Shown: positions 9,868-18,962, counted from the stretch's first letter. The stretch: DNA of 33,163 bases from JAKLKS01 sp964370855 (GCA_964370855.1 CAYJMF010000052.1:1-33163); one strand, 5' to 3'. A program made the numbers and translations. The notes: generated by a model not told the origin, from the sequence alone.

Positions 9868-11152
9868 CCTGGAACCCCGTGCGGGTGTAGAGGGAGCCCT
9901 GGCGGACGATCCCCGCCTCCCAGGTGAAGGCCCAACGCGGGGCGAACCAGTGGCGGCCCCGCAGGGAGAGGGAAAGGACGGAGGTGCGTTGGACGCCCCC
10001 CGGCGTGCTCTCGATCTCGTCGCCGAACCCGAGCACGACGCCGGCGCGGCTGCGATCCCCGTCGCCGTACCACCGGTCCACCATCAGCCCCGCGCCGAGG
10101 GCGTCCCCCTCGCCGAGGAGGCGGGTCCCCGTCAGGCGCCCCTCCACCCGCCAGGGGCCGGCGTACCGCTCCACGCCGAGGGAGCCCGTCGCGACGGAGT
10201 CCGCCGCGTACTCGACGCGCCGGAGGTCCCCGTGGAGGAGCCACCCGGCCCCGAGGAGCCGGGTCGCCCCTGCGCTCCCGCCCCACCGCGGGAGGATGCG
10301 GTGGGTGGGGCTCGACTCGCCGCCGAAACGCGTCGTCCAGTCCGCGTCGAGGGGGAAGGAGAGGGAGGCGGCGGCGCCGCGGTCCCGCTCCCCGTAGCGC
10401 GCGAGGTCCCGGGCGAGGAGGTCGAAAACGGCGCGCCGGGCCAGGGGGTCGGGGCCGGCGTACCCGCCGACGAAGAAGGTCCCCGCCAGGTACTCCTCGG
10501 TCCACGTGTTGCGGCCGCCGGAGAGGGAGTCCACGCGGACGCCGGCCTCCACCTCGCCCCTGCGCACCGCCCCCTTCTCCGCCGGCGGCCCGAGGAACTC
10601 CGCCCGCCGCCCGGGGAACCGGGCCTCGATCCCCCGCAGGGCCTCCTCGCGGGCGGGGAGGTCGCCGAGGGCCTCGAGGACCCGGAGCCGCAGGCGCTGC
10701 GCGTCCTCGTAGCCGGGGGCCCGGGTGACCACGTCGTCGAGGATGGGGCGGGCCTCCCCGATGCGCCCATCGAACCAGAGGGCGAAGGCCTTCCCCACGA
10801 GGAAGTCCGCGTCGCCGGGGCGAAGCGCGAGGAGGCGGTCGAAGGCGGCGATGGCCGCGGCCCGGTCCCCCCGCCAGTAGAGGACGCGGGCGAGGAGGTA
10901 CCCCGCCTCCATGTCCCCGGGCCGCACCGCGACGGCATCCCGGAGGATCGCCTCGGCGCCGCCGAGGTCGCCCCGGTCCACGGCGGCCCGGGCGCGGAGG
11001 AGATCCCCGGTGCCCTCCTCCGCCGCGGGTGCGGGGACGGGGACGGGGACGGGGACGGGTGCGGGGGCGGGCGGCGGCTCCTCTCCGGCCGCCGCGGGCC
11101 GGGCCGCGAGACACGCGACCGCGAGGGCCGCCAGGAGAGCGGGCCCCCTCAG
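9845..11152 (-). CDS. TPR plus outer-membrane beta-barrel protein, YaiO-like; probable CTG start
   Basis: Predicted outer-membrane protein of 435 residues. A signal peptide MRGPALLAALAVACLAARPAAAG (first Met encoded by CTG) leads to a Pro/Val-rich linker and TPR-type repeats (about 45-180: RGDLGGAEAILRDAVAVRPG, RGDRAAAIAAFDRLLALRPG). A C-terminal part of about 230 residues has alternating strands and ends in Phe (GLRHSF), as in outer-membrane barrels; the arrangement resembles the YaiO family. In this frame no ATG, GTG or TTG lies near the signal peptide. A CTG that forms CTGA with the receiver gene stop, with GAGG 8 bp upstream, gives a perfect signal peptide, so I take it as the start; a sequencing error for GTG is the alternative. 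It is the likely export pore and periplasmic scaffold for the glycan of this unit. Confidence 0.82.
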   Translation of the reverse strand: MRGPALLAALAVACLAARPAAAGEEPPPAPAPVPVPVPVPAPAAEEGTGDLLRARAAVDRGDLGGAEAILRDAVAVRPGDMEAGYLLARVLYWRGDRAAAIAAFDRLLALRPGDADFLVGKAFALWFDGRIGEARPILDDVVTRAPGYEDAQRLRLRVLEALGDLPAREEALRGIEARFPGRRAEFLGPPAEKGAVRRGEVEAGVRVDSLSGGRNTWTEEYLAGTFFVGGYAGPDPLARRAVFDLLARDLARYGERDRGAAASLSFPLDADWTTRFGGESSPTHRILPRWGGSAGATRLLGAGWLLHGDLRRVEYAADSVATGSLGVERYAGPWRVEGRLTGTRLLGEGDALGAGLMVDRWYGDGDRSRAGVVLGFGDEIESTPGGVQRTSVLSLSLRGRHWFAPRWAFTWEAGIVRQGSLYTRTGFQVGLRHSF

Positions 11153-11559
11153 GCGCCGGACCTCAGGCAGCGCCGCACCCGGGCGAGGAGCTCCTCGGGA
11201 CGGACGGGCTTGCGGACGAAGTCCGTGGCGCCGGAGTCGAGGGCCTCGACGACGTCCTCCTCCCCGGTCTTGGCGGTGAGGACGATGACGGGCACCCCGC
11301 TCCAGGGGAGGTTGCCGCGGATGGCGCGGATGACCTCCGTCCCGTCCACGTAGGGGAGGAGGAGGTCGAGGAGGATCAGCATGGGAACCGGCGAGGAGCC
11401 GACGCGGGCGATGGCGTCCCTCCCATCGCGGGAAACCTGGACCTCGTACCCCTCGCGGACGAGGATGTGCTGGAGGATGCGGGCCGTCGCCCCGTCGTCC
11501 TCCACGACGAGGATGACCGGGGGCGCCGGTGCGGGGTCCGGCTTCGGTTCCGCCGCCAT
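11149..11559 (-). CDS. Single-domain response regulator (receiver only)
   Basis: A 136-residue CheY-like receiver with no output domain. VILVVEDDG gives the acidic pair D21/D22, ILLDLLLP the phosphorylatable D65, VIVLTAK the switch Thr 95 and FVRKPV the conserved Lys 117. About 14 Pro/Ala-rich residues precede the domain. The ATG has GGAGG 6 bp upstream. It is the first gene of the unit with the barrel, HEAT and GT2 genes and overlaps the next by 4 bp, so it probably controls that machine through protein contact and not by binding DNA. No cognate kinase lies beside it; the nearest kinase (18406-16111) has its own regulator. A repeat-based hairpin separates it from rph upstream. Confidence 0.93.
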   Translation of the reverse strand: MAAEPKPDPAPAPPVILVVEDDGATARILQHILVREGYEVQVSRDGRDAIARVGSSPVPMLILLDLLLPYVDGTEVIRAIRGNLPWSGVPVIVLTAKTGEEDVVEALDSGATDFVRKPVRPEELLARVRRCLRSGA

Positions 11560-11580
11560 GGAGGCCCTCCGCGGGGATCG

Positions 11581-11729
11581 TAGCGACAACGACCAAACGG
11601 TGTCAGACACCTGTTTGCTGCGGGCCCTGGGCCCCCCCCGAGGGCGCCCCCCCCCCCCCNNNNNNNNNNCCTCCGGTGCGCGACGCCCGCAGCAAATAAG
11701 TGTCTGACACCGTTTGGTCGTTGTCGCTA
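11581..11729. repeat. Inverted repeat (2 x 45 bp) flanking an assembly gap; MITE or REP-like
   Basis: The left arm (11581-11625) and the right arm (11685-11729) are reverse complements with 2 mismatches in 45 positions. Each arm starts at its outer end with TAGCGACAACGACC and contains the 13-bp palindrome GGTGTCAGACACC (left) or its close variant (right). The inner part is G+C-rich and includes a 10-N gap, so the true length is unknown. The outer TAG of the right arm is the stop codon of rph. The left arm ends 21 bp before the receiver gene start. The element could form a long hairpin in the rph-to-receiver transcript and attenuate it. No coding content is seen between the arms. Confidence 0.85.
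11660..11669. other. Assembly gap (10 N) inside the inverted repeat
   Basis: Ten N preceded by a long C tract. Placed in the loop of a 45-bp inverted repeat, which is where short-read assemblies break. Size of the missing sequence is unknown. Confidence 0.97.
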
Positions 11730-12446
11730 CCGCGCCTCGCGCTGGAGGGCGTGGAGCTCCATGCAGCCCTTCCTCGCGAGGGCGAGCATCGACTCCAGTT
11801 CCCCCGGCGTGAAGGCGCGCTTCTCCCCGGTACCCTGGATCTCGACGAAGTCGCCGGACTCCGTCATGACGACGTTGAGGTCGACGACGGCCCCGGCGTC
11901 CTCGTCGTAGGCGAGGTCGAGCATGGGCTCGCCGCGGACCACCCCCACGGAGACCGCCGCCACCTGCCCGCGGAGGGGATTGCCCTGGATCCTCCCCTCG
12001 GCCTTCAGCCGGTCCACGGCGTCGGCGAGCGCGATCCAGGAGCCCGTCACCCCGGCCGTCCGGGTCCCCCCGTCGGCCTGGAGGACGTCCACGTCGATCC
12101 AGAGGGTCCGGAGCCCGAGCGCCGGCAGGTCCGTCACGGCCCGGAGCGCCCGGCCGAGGATGCGCTGGATCTCCACCTCGCGGCCGTCGGGCCGCCCCCG
12201 CGTGGAGGCCCTCCGCTTGCGGCCCGGCGTGGAGGAGGGGAGCATGCCGTATTCCGCCGTCACCCAGCCCGTGCCGCGGCCCTCGAGGAACTCCGGCACC
12301 GCCTCCTCGACGGTGGCGGTGCAGAGGACGCGGGTCTTGCCGCACTCGTAGAGCACGGAGCCCGGCGCGTACTCGGTGAAGCCCCTCGTGATGCGCACGG
12401 GGCGGAGCCTGTCGAGGGGTCGTCCGTCCTTGCGGGATCCGGTCAC
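11727..12446 (-). CDS. rph: Ribonuclease PH
   Basis: Phosphate-dependent 3'-5' exoribonuclease that trims tRNA 3' ends. The 239-residue length fits the family (about 240). Hallmarks read in order are KDGRPLDRLRPVRITRGFTE, GKTRVLCTATVEE, GWVTAEYGMLP, GRKRRASTRGRPDGREVEIQ, IGRALRAV-like LGRALRAVTDL, LWIDVDVLQADGGTRTA and the late MTESGDFVEIQGTGE. The GTG at 12446 is preferred because it places DGR.LD.LRPV at the normal distance from the N-terminus; no clear Shine-Dalgarno element precedes it. Its TAG stop coincides with the outer end of the 11581-11729 inverted repeat. It lies 34 bp after the large secreted repeat protein gene. Confidence 0.96.
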   Translation of the reverse strand: MTGSRKDGRPLDRLRPVRITRGFTEYAPGSVLYECGKTRVLCTATVEEAVPEFLEGRGTGWVTAEYGMLPSSTPGRKRRASTRGRPDGREVEIQRILGRALRAVTDLPALGLRTLWIDVDVLQADGGTRTAGVTGSWIALADAVDRLKAEGRIQGNPLRGQVAAVSVGVVRGEPMLDLAYDEDAGAVVDLNVVMTESGDFVEIQGTGEKRAFTPGELESMLALARKGCMELHALQREAR

Positions 12447-12480
12447 GGGAGGAGGGTACGACGGCCGTCCGACGCCCCTC

Positions 12481-15400
12481 CTACTCGGCGGCGACCTCGA
12501 TCCAGACCAGGAGCCGCGGCCGCCGGGCCGCCCCCTCGAAGGGGTTGGGGATCCCGGCGAACAGGAGGGCCGTCCCCGGCGGGAGGGCGGTGCGGGCCGC
12601 GGGGTCGCGGCGGGGCTCCTCGTCGGAGGCCGCCTTGACGGCGAGGTCCACCCAGAGGGGGACCTCCCCGGACCTCTCCCCGGGCCAGGAGCGCAGTCCC
12701 GCCTCGATGCCCGCCATCCGCGCGCCGGCCCCCTCGGTGCAGGCGAAGGCGAGGCGCGCCGCGGGAAGGAGTGCCACGGACCCCTCCCCGAGGGGGATCC
12801 GCGTCCCGCTCCCCTCCAGCAGGAACAGCCGCTGGCGGCGCTCCTCCCCGGCGAGGCGCGCGTAGCGGAAGAAGGAGCCGGCCCCCGCGTCGGAGAGGGG
12901 CAGGCCGCGCAGGGCCGCCGCCTCGGTCCGCGCATCCACGGCGTAGGCGCGCACCGACACCGCGGGGCCGGCGGCGGCGCCGCGCAGCCGCTCGAGGTCC
13001 GCCGCCACGAGTCCTGCGGCGGCGGCGGGGCCGGCGACGCGGACCCCGTTGCCCTCGAGCAGCACCGCGGCCCCCGAGGGGCCGTGGCGATCGAGCCACT
13101 CCCGGAGGACGGCGGCCCGCGCCGCCCGCGCGTCCCCCGCCGCCGGCCCGGACAGCGGGCCGCGGACGTCGGGGGCGCGGCCCGGCAGGTCCCCGAGGGG
13201 CAGCACGGTGCCGCCCTCCCGCGGGGCCGGGTCGGCGCCGGCGCCGGAGCCCGCGCCGAAGACGAGGAGCACCGCGAGGTGGGCCGGCTCCGCGCCGAGG
13301 GGGTCGGCGAGCCCCGCCAGGAGGAGCCCGCCGCCGGGCAGAAGCGCCGCCCCCGCCGCCGCCTCCTGCCGGGAGATCCCGGGGGTGCCGAGGATCTCCG
13401 CCGCCCCCGCGGGCCCCGACACCGCCGTCGCCACCAGCACCCCCGCCGCCACCCCCCCGTCGGGGAGGAACCACCCGAGCCCCTGGATGCGCAGGCCCGG
13501 CGCCTCGTCGTCGGGGGAGCCGCCGCCGCGGGGGCGGAGCGCCGCGAGGAGGAACCCCCGCCGCTCGGGCACCCGGAAGGCGGCGTCCGCGGGGGCCGCG
13601 TCGGCGCCGCCGAGGCCCTTCGCCAGGGCCGTCGCCGCCGCCGGGTCGAGGACCGCCATCGCCCCGGAGCCGCCGGGGAGCGGGACGAGGGTCCCTCCCT
13701 CCGCGGCGAGGAGTTCCACGAGCCGCCCCGGCGCGCAGCGGAAGGCAGTGGCGCGCACGAGCAGGGAACGGGAGGGGGGGGACGCGAGGGACGCGACGGC
13801 CTTCTCCGCGGCGTCCAGGGCCCGGGAGCCGGCCCGCGCGACGAGGGTGGCGCCGACCCCCTCGAGGACCGCCCCCGGCGCCCTCCAGGCCGCCGGTTCC
13901 ACGGCGCCGCGGAAGGCGGCGCGGACGAGGGGGCCCGCGGGAGGCGCGTCGCCGGAGAGGACGAAGCCGCGGGGCCGGGTCCCCCCCTCCGGCGAGGGGG
14001 GCAGGGAGCCGCGCCAGGCGGCCATCACGGGGCCGAGGGAGAGGATGCGCAGGGAGGCGCCGCCGGCCTCGCCGGCGCTGCCCGCCCTCTCGAGCACCGA
14101 GCGGACCGCCTCCTGCCACCGGGGATCCTCGGCGGGGGCCGCGGGGGCCTCCGGCGGACGCCGGGAGGACCCCGTCCGGCGGGCCGCCTCGGCGAAGACC
14201 GCGGCGGCGCGCTCCCGGAGCCCCTCGAGCCGGTCGAGGAGATCGGGGCGGGCGACGATGCGGGCGAGGGCGGCGTCGGCCTTCTCCAGGGCCCCCGCCG
14301 CGTCTCCGTCGGCGAGCAGCCGCTCCCCCTCCGCGGCGAGCCCGCCGGCCTCGGTCCTCGCCTGGTCCGCCGCGACCTCCTGCTCCATGGCGAGGATCTC
14401 GAGGATGCCGCGCACGATCCGCTCCCGGTCGCCGGAGGGCGAGGACGCCTTCGCCAGCAGGTCCCGCGCGGCCACGTTGTCGGGGTCGAGGTCCAGGGCG
14501 TCGCGCAGGAACCGCCGCGCGTCCTCGAAGCGCCCCGCGAGGTAGAAGTCCCGCCCGTAGCGGGTCCACTCGAGGGAGAGCATCCGCCGGTTGACGGCGT
14601 CCTCGCGGCGGCGCTCCTCGATCTCCCGCTCCGAGAGCTCACCGACGGCGCCCCGGGCGGCGCGCTCCGCGTCGCGGAGCGCCTTGCGGGATTCCTCGAG
14701 CTCCCGCTCCTTGGCCGCGAGGGACTCCCGCAGGGGCTCTACCTCGGAGGTCGTGCGCAGCGCGTCGGAGAGCTCCCGGCGCAGGCGCTGGAGCTCCAGC
14801 TCGTAGGAGCGCATCCTCTCGCGCAGCGCCTCCAGCTCCGGGGAGGCGGCGGGGGGCGCGGGCTCGCCGAGGGAGCCGAGGGCGCGGCGCGCCTCCGCGG
14901 CGGCGCCGGGAACGCCCGCCAGCGGGACCTCGTCGAGGACGGCCTGGAGGGAGGCGCGGGCCTCCTCCGTCCGGCCGAGGGCGCGGAGCACCGCCGCCTC
15001 CCGGAGGAGCGACGCCGCCCGTCGCGCCGGGTCCCCCGTGACGGAGGCCGCGCGGTAGGCCGAGGCGGCCCCCTCGAGGTCGCCGAGCGCCTCCTCGAGC
15101 CGCTGGCCCCGCGTGAAGGCCGCGTCGGCGTCGGCGGCGCGGGCGGCCCGCGCCCGGGGGGGGGGGGGGGGCCGCGGCGCCCCCCCCCCCCCCGCCCCCA
15201 CAAGGGGCGGGGGCCGCCCGACNNNNNNNNNNGCGGTTGGCCGTGGCGGCCCCCGCGTGGTCGCCGAGCGCCGCGGGGGGCGGGGGGCCCCGGGGGGCGG
15301 CGGCGGGGGGGGGGGGGGGGGGGGCGGCCCGCGCCGGGGAGGGGGCGGCGGCCAGGGCCGCCGCCGCGAGGAGAGCACAACGGTGGAGGAGGCGGCTCAC
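12481..15400 (-). CDS. Large secreted TPR/coiled-coil protein, interrupted by an assembly gap
   Basis: Starts at GTG 15400, which overlaps the stop of the response regulator (GTGA), with signal peptide MSRLLHRCALLAAAALAAAP. The frame is then lost in poly-G/C runs and a 10-N gap (15223-15232) and resumes at about 15150 in a different frame. The long downstream part holds TPR-like repeats (EALGDLEGAASAYRAAS, LGRTEEARASLQAVLDEVP) and a coiled coil (ELEALRERMRSYELELQRLR onward, then ESLAAKERELEESRKALRD). A further TPR (AGRFEDARRFLRDALDLDPD) follows, then about 500 residues of Ala/Gly-rich sequence with no motif I recognise, ending LLVWIEVAAE. The break is most likely artefactual. Translational coupling to a kinase-regulator pair suggests a periplasmic partner or target of that system; function unknown. 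Confidence 0.75.
15223..15232. other. Assembly gap (10 N) with poly-G/C flanks
   Basis: Ten N between long C and G tracts (about 15158-15215 and 15280-15325). The frame of the secreted repeat protein changes across it. The tracts look like low-quality contig ends. Confidence 0.96.
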
Positions 15401-16107
15401 TCCTTCTCCTCCTCGGCCCCGGACCCGTCCACGTCGAAGCGGTAGCCCACGCCGCGCACGGTGCGGATCCAGCGCGGGGAGTCGGGATCCTCCTCGATCT
15501 TCTGGCGGAGCTTCTGGACGAAGTTGTCGATGGTGCGGGCCGTGCCCTCGTAGTCGTAGCCCCAGACGCGGTTGAGGATCTGGTCCCGGGTCACGACGGT
15601 GCCGCGGTTGCGGACGAGGTAGCGCAGGAGCTCGAACTCCTTCGTCGAGCACTCCCGGTCCCCGCCGTCCACCCGGAGCACGCGGGCGGCGAAGTCCACC
15701 TCGCAGCGGCCGAAGGAGAGGGGCTTCTCCTCGTGGGCCATGGCCCGTCGGCGGCGGAGCGAGGAGCGCACGCGGGCCATCAGCTCCCGCACGCTGAAGG
15801 GCTTGGGGATGTAGTCGTCGGCGCCGAGGTCGAGCCCCGCCACGCGATCCGCCTCCTGGGTGCGGGCGGAGACGATGAGGATGGGGACCGTGGGATCGTG
15901 GCGCCGGAGGGCCTTGCAGATCTCGAGCCCGCTGGCGCCGGGCAGCATGACGTCGAGGAGGACGAGGTCCGGCTTCTCCCGGAAGGCCGCCTCGAGGCCC
16001 TCGTTGCCGTTGGAGGCGGTGACGACGCGGTACCCCTCGTAGGCGAGGTTGCGCTGGATCCCGAGGCGGATGCTCGGGTCGTCCTCGACGACCAGGATGG
16101 TCTCCAT
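15397..16107 (-). CDS. OmpR/PhoB-family response regulator
   Basis: DNA-binding response regulator of 236 residues. The receiver has the acidic pair in VVEDD (8-10), phospho-acceptor D52 in LLDVMLP, the switch Ser in IVSA and K102 in YIPKPF. The winged-helix output domain (about 130-225) shows STKEFELLRYLVRNRG, VVTRDQILNRVWGYD, RTIDNFVQKLRQKIEEDP and IRTVRGVGYRF, all typical of PhoB-type domains. It starts 3 bp after the kinase stop and its own TGA overlaps the GTG of the secreted repeat protein, so the three are one operon. DNA targets cannot be deduced here. Confidence 0.95.
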   Translation of the reverse strand: METILVVEDDPSIRLGIQRNLAYEGYRVVTASNGNEGLEAAFREKPDLVLLDVMLPGASGLEICKALRRHDPTVPILIVSARTQEADRVAGLDLGADDYIPKPFSVRELMARVRSSLRRRRAMAHEEKPLSFGRCEVDFAARVLRVDGGDRECSTKEFELLRYLVRNRGTVVTRDQILNRVWGYDYEGTARTIDNFVQKLRQKIEEDPDSPRWIRTVRGVGYRFDVDGSGAEEEKE

Positions 16108-16110
16108 GCC

Positions 16111-18406
16111 CTACCCTCCCCCGGCGTCGGCGGGGATCTCGACGGAGAACACGCTCCCGCCCCCGGGCGCGTCCACCACGGCGACGGTCCCCCCGTGGGC
16201 CTCGACGAGGCGGCGCACGAGGGCGAGGCCGAGCCCCGTCCCGCCGGCGGCCTCCGTGCCCGGCCTCTCCACCCGGTAGAACTCCTCGAACACCCGCGTG
16301 CGCTCCGCCGCGGGCACGCCGGGCCCGTTGTCCTCGACCTCGATGCGGACGCCCCCCCCGGTCCGCGGGAGGGCCCGCAGGCGGATGCGCTTCCCTTCCA
16401 CGGCGGTGTACTTGTGGGCGTTCTCGAGGAGGTCGAGGATCACCTGCGTCACGGCGTCGCGATCGAGGGAGGTCTCCGGGATCCCCGGGGCCGTCTCCAC
16501 GGCGAAGTCGCACTCCCCGTTGAGGAGATGGCCCCGGAAGACCTGGGCGGCGTCGCGCACGACCCCGGCGGGGTCCGTGGGCTCGCGTCGCAGGCGCCGG
16601 GTCCCCCCGGAGTGGCGGGAGAACTCGAGCACGCGGTGCACGAGGCGTTCGAGGCGGCCCGCCTCGCGGTCCACGACGTCGAGGCACTCGCGGCGCTCCT
16701 CCTCGGTCCGGGCGCGGCCCTCGCGCAGGGTCTCGAGGAACATGCGGATGGAGGTGAGCGGGGTCTTGAGGTCGTGGGAGACGGCGGAGACGAAGTCCGC
16801 CTTCATGCGCGCGACGCGGACCTCGTTGCGCACCATGCGGATGACGAGCATGGAGCCGAGGCCGAGGGCGACGGCGGCGGCGGCGAAGACGCCGACGAGG
16901 AGGTTGCGGCCCCGGGCGGCCTCGTTCTCGAGGAGCGCGGGGTCCACGAGCACGGCCTCGGCGTGGAGGTCCCCCGTGGGGAGGTGCAGGGGGAGGGAGG
17001 AGAGGACCGCCGAGGAGGGGGCCGCCGCGGGGGAGCCGTCGAGGGGGCGGCGGTCGGGTGTGACGAGGCGGACGGCGACGCCCTCGCGGAGGTCGAAGCC
17101 GCCGAGGAGGGGGACGACGAGGCCGTCCCTGAGGGAGGGGGCGTCGGTGCGGAAGGCGACGACGCCCCCGCCGGCGGCGGGGGCGGCGCAGAAGACGAGG
17201 GGCTCGCCGGCGAACCCCTCCGCGGCCACCCAGCGGGGGGCGGAGGCTGCGGCCCGGAGGGCCTCGCGGACGGCGGCGGGGCGGACGGCGTCGGCCTCGC
17301 GGTCGGAGACGTCGAGGGCGTCGAGGCGCTCGCCGAGGCGGGGGGGGGGCGCCGCGGGGGGGGGGGGCGCGGGGGGGGGGGGGGGGGGGGGGGGCGGGGG
17401 GGGCGGCGGGGGGGGGGCGGGGGGGGGGGGGGGGGGGGCGGGGGCGGCCTCGGGGGGGGCGACGGCGTGGGGGTCGCGGCGCGCGCCGCGGCGGGCCGCG
17501 GCCGCCGCAGGGAGGAGGGCCGCGGCGGCGGAGAGGAGGCGGCGGGCCTCGGCGGCCTCGGCGGCGGCGACGGAGGGCGGGAAGGGGGCGCGGACGAGGG
17601 CGGCGCGGAGGCGGACGAGGGCCTCGCCGAAGCCCTCGGCGGAGCCCGGGGCGCCGGATTCGAGGCGGCGCCTCCAGACCTCCGCGGCGGCGGAGGCGGC
17701 GCCGGCGCCGAAGGGGTAGGCGCCGGGCTCCACGGCGTCGGGCCACCGCTCGAGGAGGCGCTCCGCGGCGCGCAGCGCGAGGGAGTCCTCGCCGGCGCGG
17801 AGCGCCTCGCGGGCGGCGAAGCGGAGCGCCCTCGCGCCGGCGACGGGGTCCGCCGTCGCGTCGGCGGCCTCGAGGGCCGCGTTGGCGGCCANNNNNNNNN
17901 NGGGGGGGGGGGGGGCCGGGGGGGGGGGGGGGGCGCGGGGGGGGGGGGGGGGCCCCCCCGCCCCCCCCGCGGCTCCCCGGGGCGGCCCCCTCGAGGTCGG
18001 CGATGCGCCGGCGGAGGGGCTCGTCGGCGGGGACGCCGGCCGGGGGATCGGCGGCCACCACCACGACGCCCCGGGCGTCCACCACGGAGCCGTCGGGCAG
18101 GAGGGCGAAGCCGCGGCGGAACACCGGGGGCTCGAGGCGGGCGGCGGCGGCCTCCCGCGCGGGCCGGGCGGCGGCGGAGGCGACGGCGGCCTCGATGCGG
18201 CCGAGGCCCTCGGCCACGGGGGCCCCGATGCCGCGGGCGAGTGCGAGGTCGCAGAGGGATCGGAGACCCTGCTCCGCCTCGGCCCGCTGCGAGCGGACGG
18301 CGGTGAAGCCGAAGGCGGCGAGCGCCACGGTCTGGAGAATGACCAGCGCCGCCAGGACGGCGGCGACTCGTGCGTCCCGAGGAACCCGCGACCACCACGC
18401 CCGCAT
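16111..18406 (-). CDS. Membrane sensor histidine kinase, interrupted by an assembly gap
   Basis: Start MRAWWSRVPRDARVAAVL with a first membrane segment at about 13-35 and an extracytoplasmic region that runs into a 10-N gap (17892-17901) and poly-G tracts, where the frame changes. After the gap come helical sequence (ALRAAERLLERWPD and following) and a second low-complexity stretch (17340-17445) read as poly-Pro/Ala. A sensor-like segment and a second membrane helix (NLLVGVFAAAAVALGLGSML) come next. The kinase core is complete: H-box FVSAVSHDLKTPLTSIRMFL, N-box ILDLLENAHKYT, G1 VEDNGPGVP, F-box FEEFYR and G2 GGTGLGLAL. It ends 3 bp before its regulator. Signal unknown. The break is best read as an assembly fault and not a pseudogene because both halves are conserved and co-linear. 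Confidence 0.85.
17892..17901. other. Assembly gap (10 N) with poly-G flank
   Basis: Ten N followed by about 55 bases of almost pure G and then C (17902-17970). Lies in the sensor region of the histidine kinase and breaks its frame. Confidence 0.96.
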
Positions 18407-18476
18407 TTGGATCCGGCCATCGTAGCCGGGGGAGTCATGGCCGCGTCACGGAGAGGGAGGGAGGGGAGGGGGGGGA

Positions 18477-18500
18477 GGCGAAAGGCAGGGACGTTCCTAA
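18477..18500 (+). repeat. REP-like repeat, left copy
   Basis: GGCGAAAGGCAGGGACGTTC followed by CTAA. It is the reverse complement of 19397-19421 over about 22 bases and shares its core with the hairpin at 25932-26035. After AACT the similarity to the other copies is lost, so this copy is truncated on its inner side. It lies in the intergenic stretch upstream of the kinase start (18407-18476 shows nothing else) and marks the left edge of the lower-G+C cassette. Confidence 0.8.
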
Positions 18501-18608
18501 CTGAGGAATCGTCTAGCAACAACCGGGGCACATGCGCCCTAGGGGACCGCACTCGAAGGGACCCTTCAGGCTGGTGCGGGGCCATTCAGGGTCCCCTCGT
18601 CGCCCGGC

Positions 18609-18962
18609 TTGTCCAGCCAAGTTCGGATCCCTGGGCGTCTCACTCCGGCACAGATGGAAGCACTCCAGAGCGCACACGGGGTCGAGTTCACCCAGGTGTA
18701 CAGGCTGGGACCGGGGAAGGGTGGCGGAGGAGGGCAGTACTTCTTGATCCGAGGCACTCCAGGCAACGTCAGTGTGCCACTGGGTCCGGACGTCATCTGG
18801 ATCGGCCACACCCACCCTGCCATGCTTGGTGGGAGGGTAGTCCCGCTCATCCCATCGGGCGCGGATGTCAACGTGCTTCGGCAGCTGCAGGCCGCAGGGT
18901 CTCCCCAGTTGCGGTCTATGATCGTCCCTGAGGGCTCAGTTCCATTCTACTTTGGCCAGTGA
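18609..18962 (+). CDS. Small protein with JAB/MPN-like metal motif, possible orphan toxin domain
   Basis: A 117-residue product from a TTG start; ATG 18654 is an alternative, and the frame is open from 18543. Residues 63-86 read IWIGHTHP..., a stretch of 13 residues, then S83 and D86 in PSGAD. This resembles the HxHP...SxxD metal site of JAB/MPN domains, with a longer insert than usual, and E26 (HGVEF) could be the catalytic Glu. A second conserved-looking strand is LRSMIVPEGSVPFYFG. JAB-type domains occur as C-terminal modules of polymorphic toxins, and an isolated domain followed by small genes would fit a displaced toxin module. That is inference; no secretion signal or toxin body is present. 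Base composition is clearly less G+C-rich than the neighbours. Confidence 0.55.
   Translation: MSSQVRIPGRLTPAQMEALQSAHGVEFTQVYRLGPGKGGGGGQYFLIRGTPGNVSVPLGPDVIWIGHTHPAMLGGRVVPLIPSGADVNVLRQLQAAGSPQLRSMIVPEGSVPFYFGQ

Noticed and set aside
11581..11729. CRISPR array or tRNA hidden near the gap
   Set aside because: Only one inverted pair, no spaced direct repeats, and no cloverleaf with a T-loop GTTC or anticodon stem was found.
17340..17445. Poly-Pro/Gly low-complexity region as a genuine repeat or G-quadruplex array
   Set aside because: It looks like the tracts beside the N gaps and lies in the same gene as one; a sequencing artefact is more likely.
12376..18306. A plus-strand open frame of 1976 codons
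   Set aside because: It is antisense to rph, the secreted protein, the regulator and the kinase, crosses two N gaps, and is Gly/Arg/Pro-rich without any motif. Long antisense frames are expected at this G+C content.
16111..18406. Kinase pseudogene
   Set aside because: Both halves carry intact conserved regions in order and the frame change coincides with an N gap and poly-G tract, so an assembly fault is the simpler reading.
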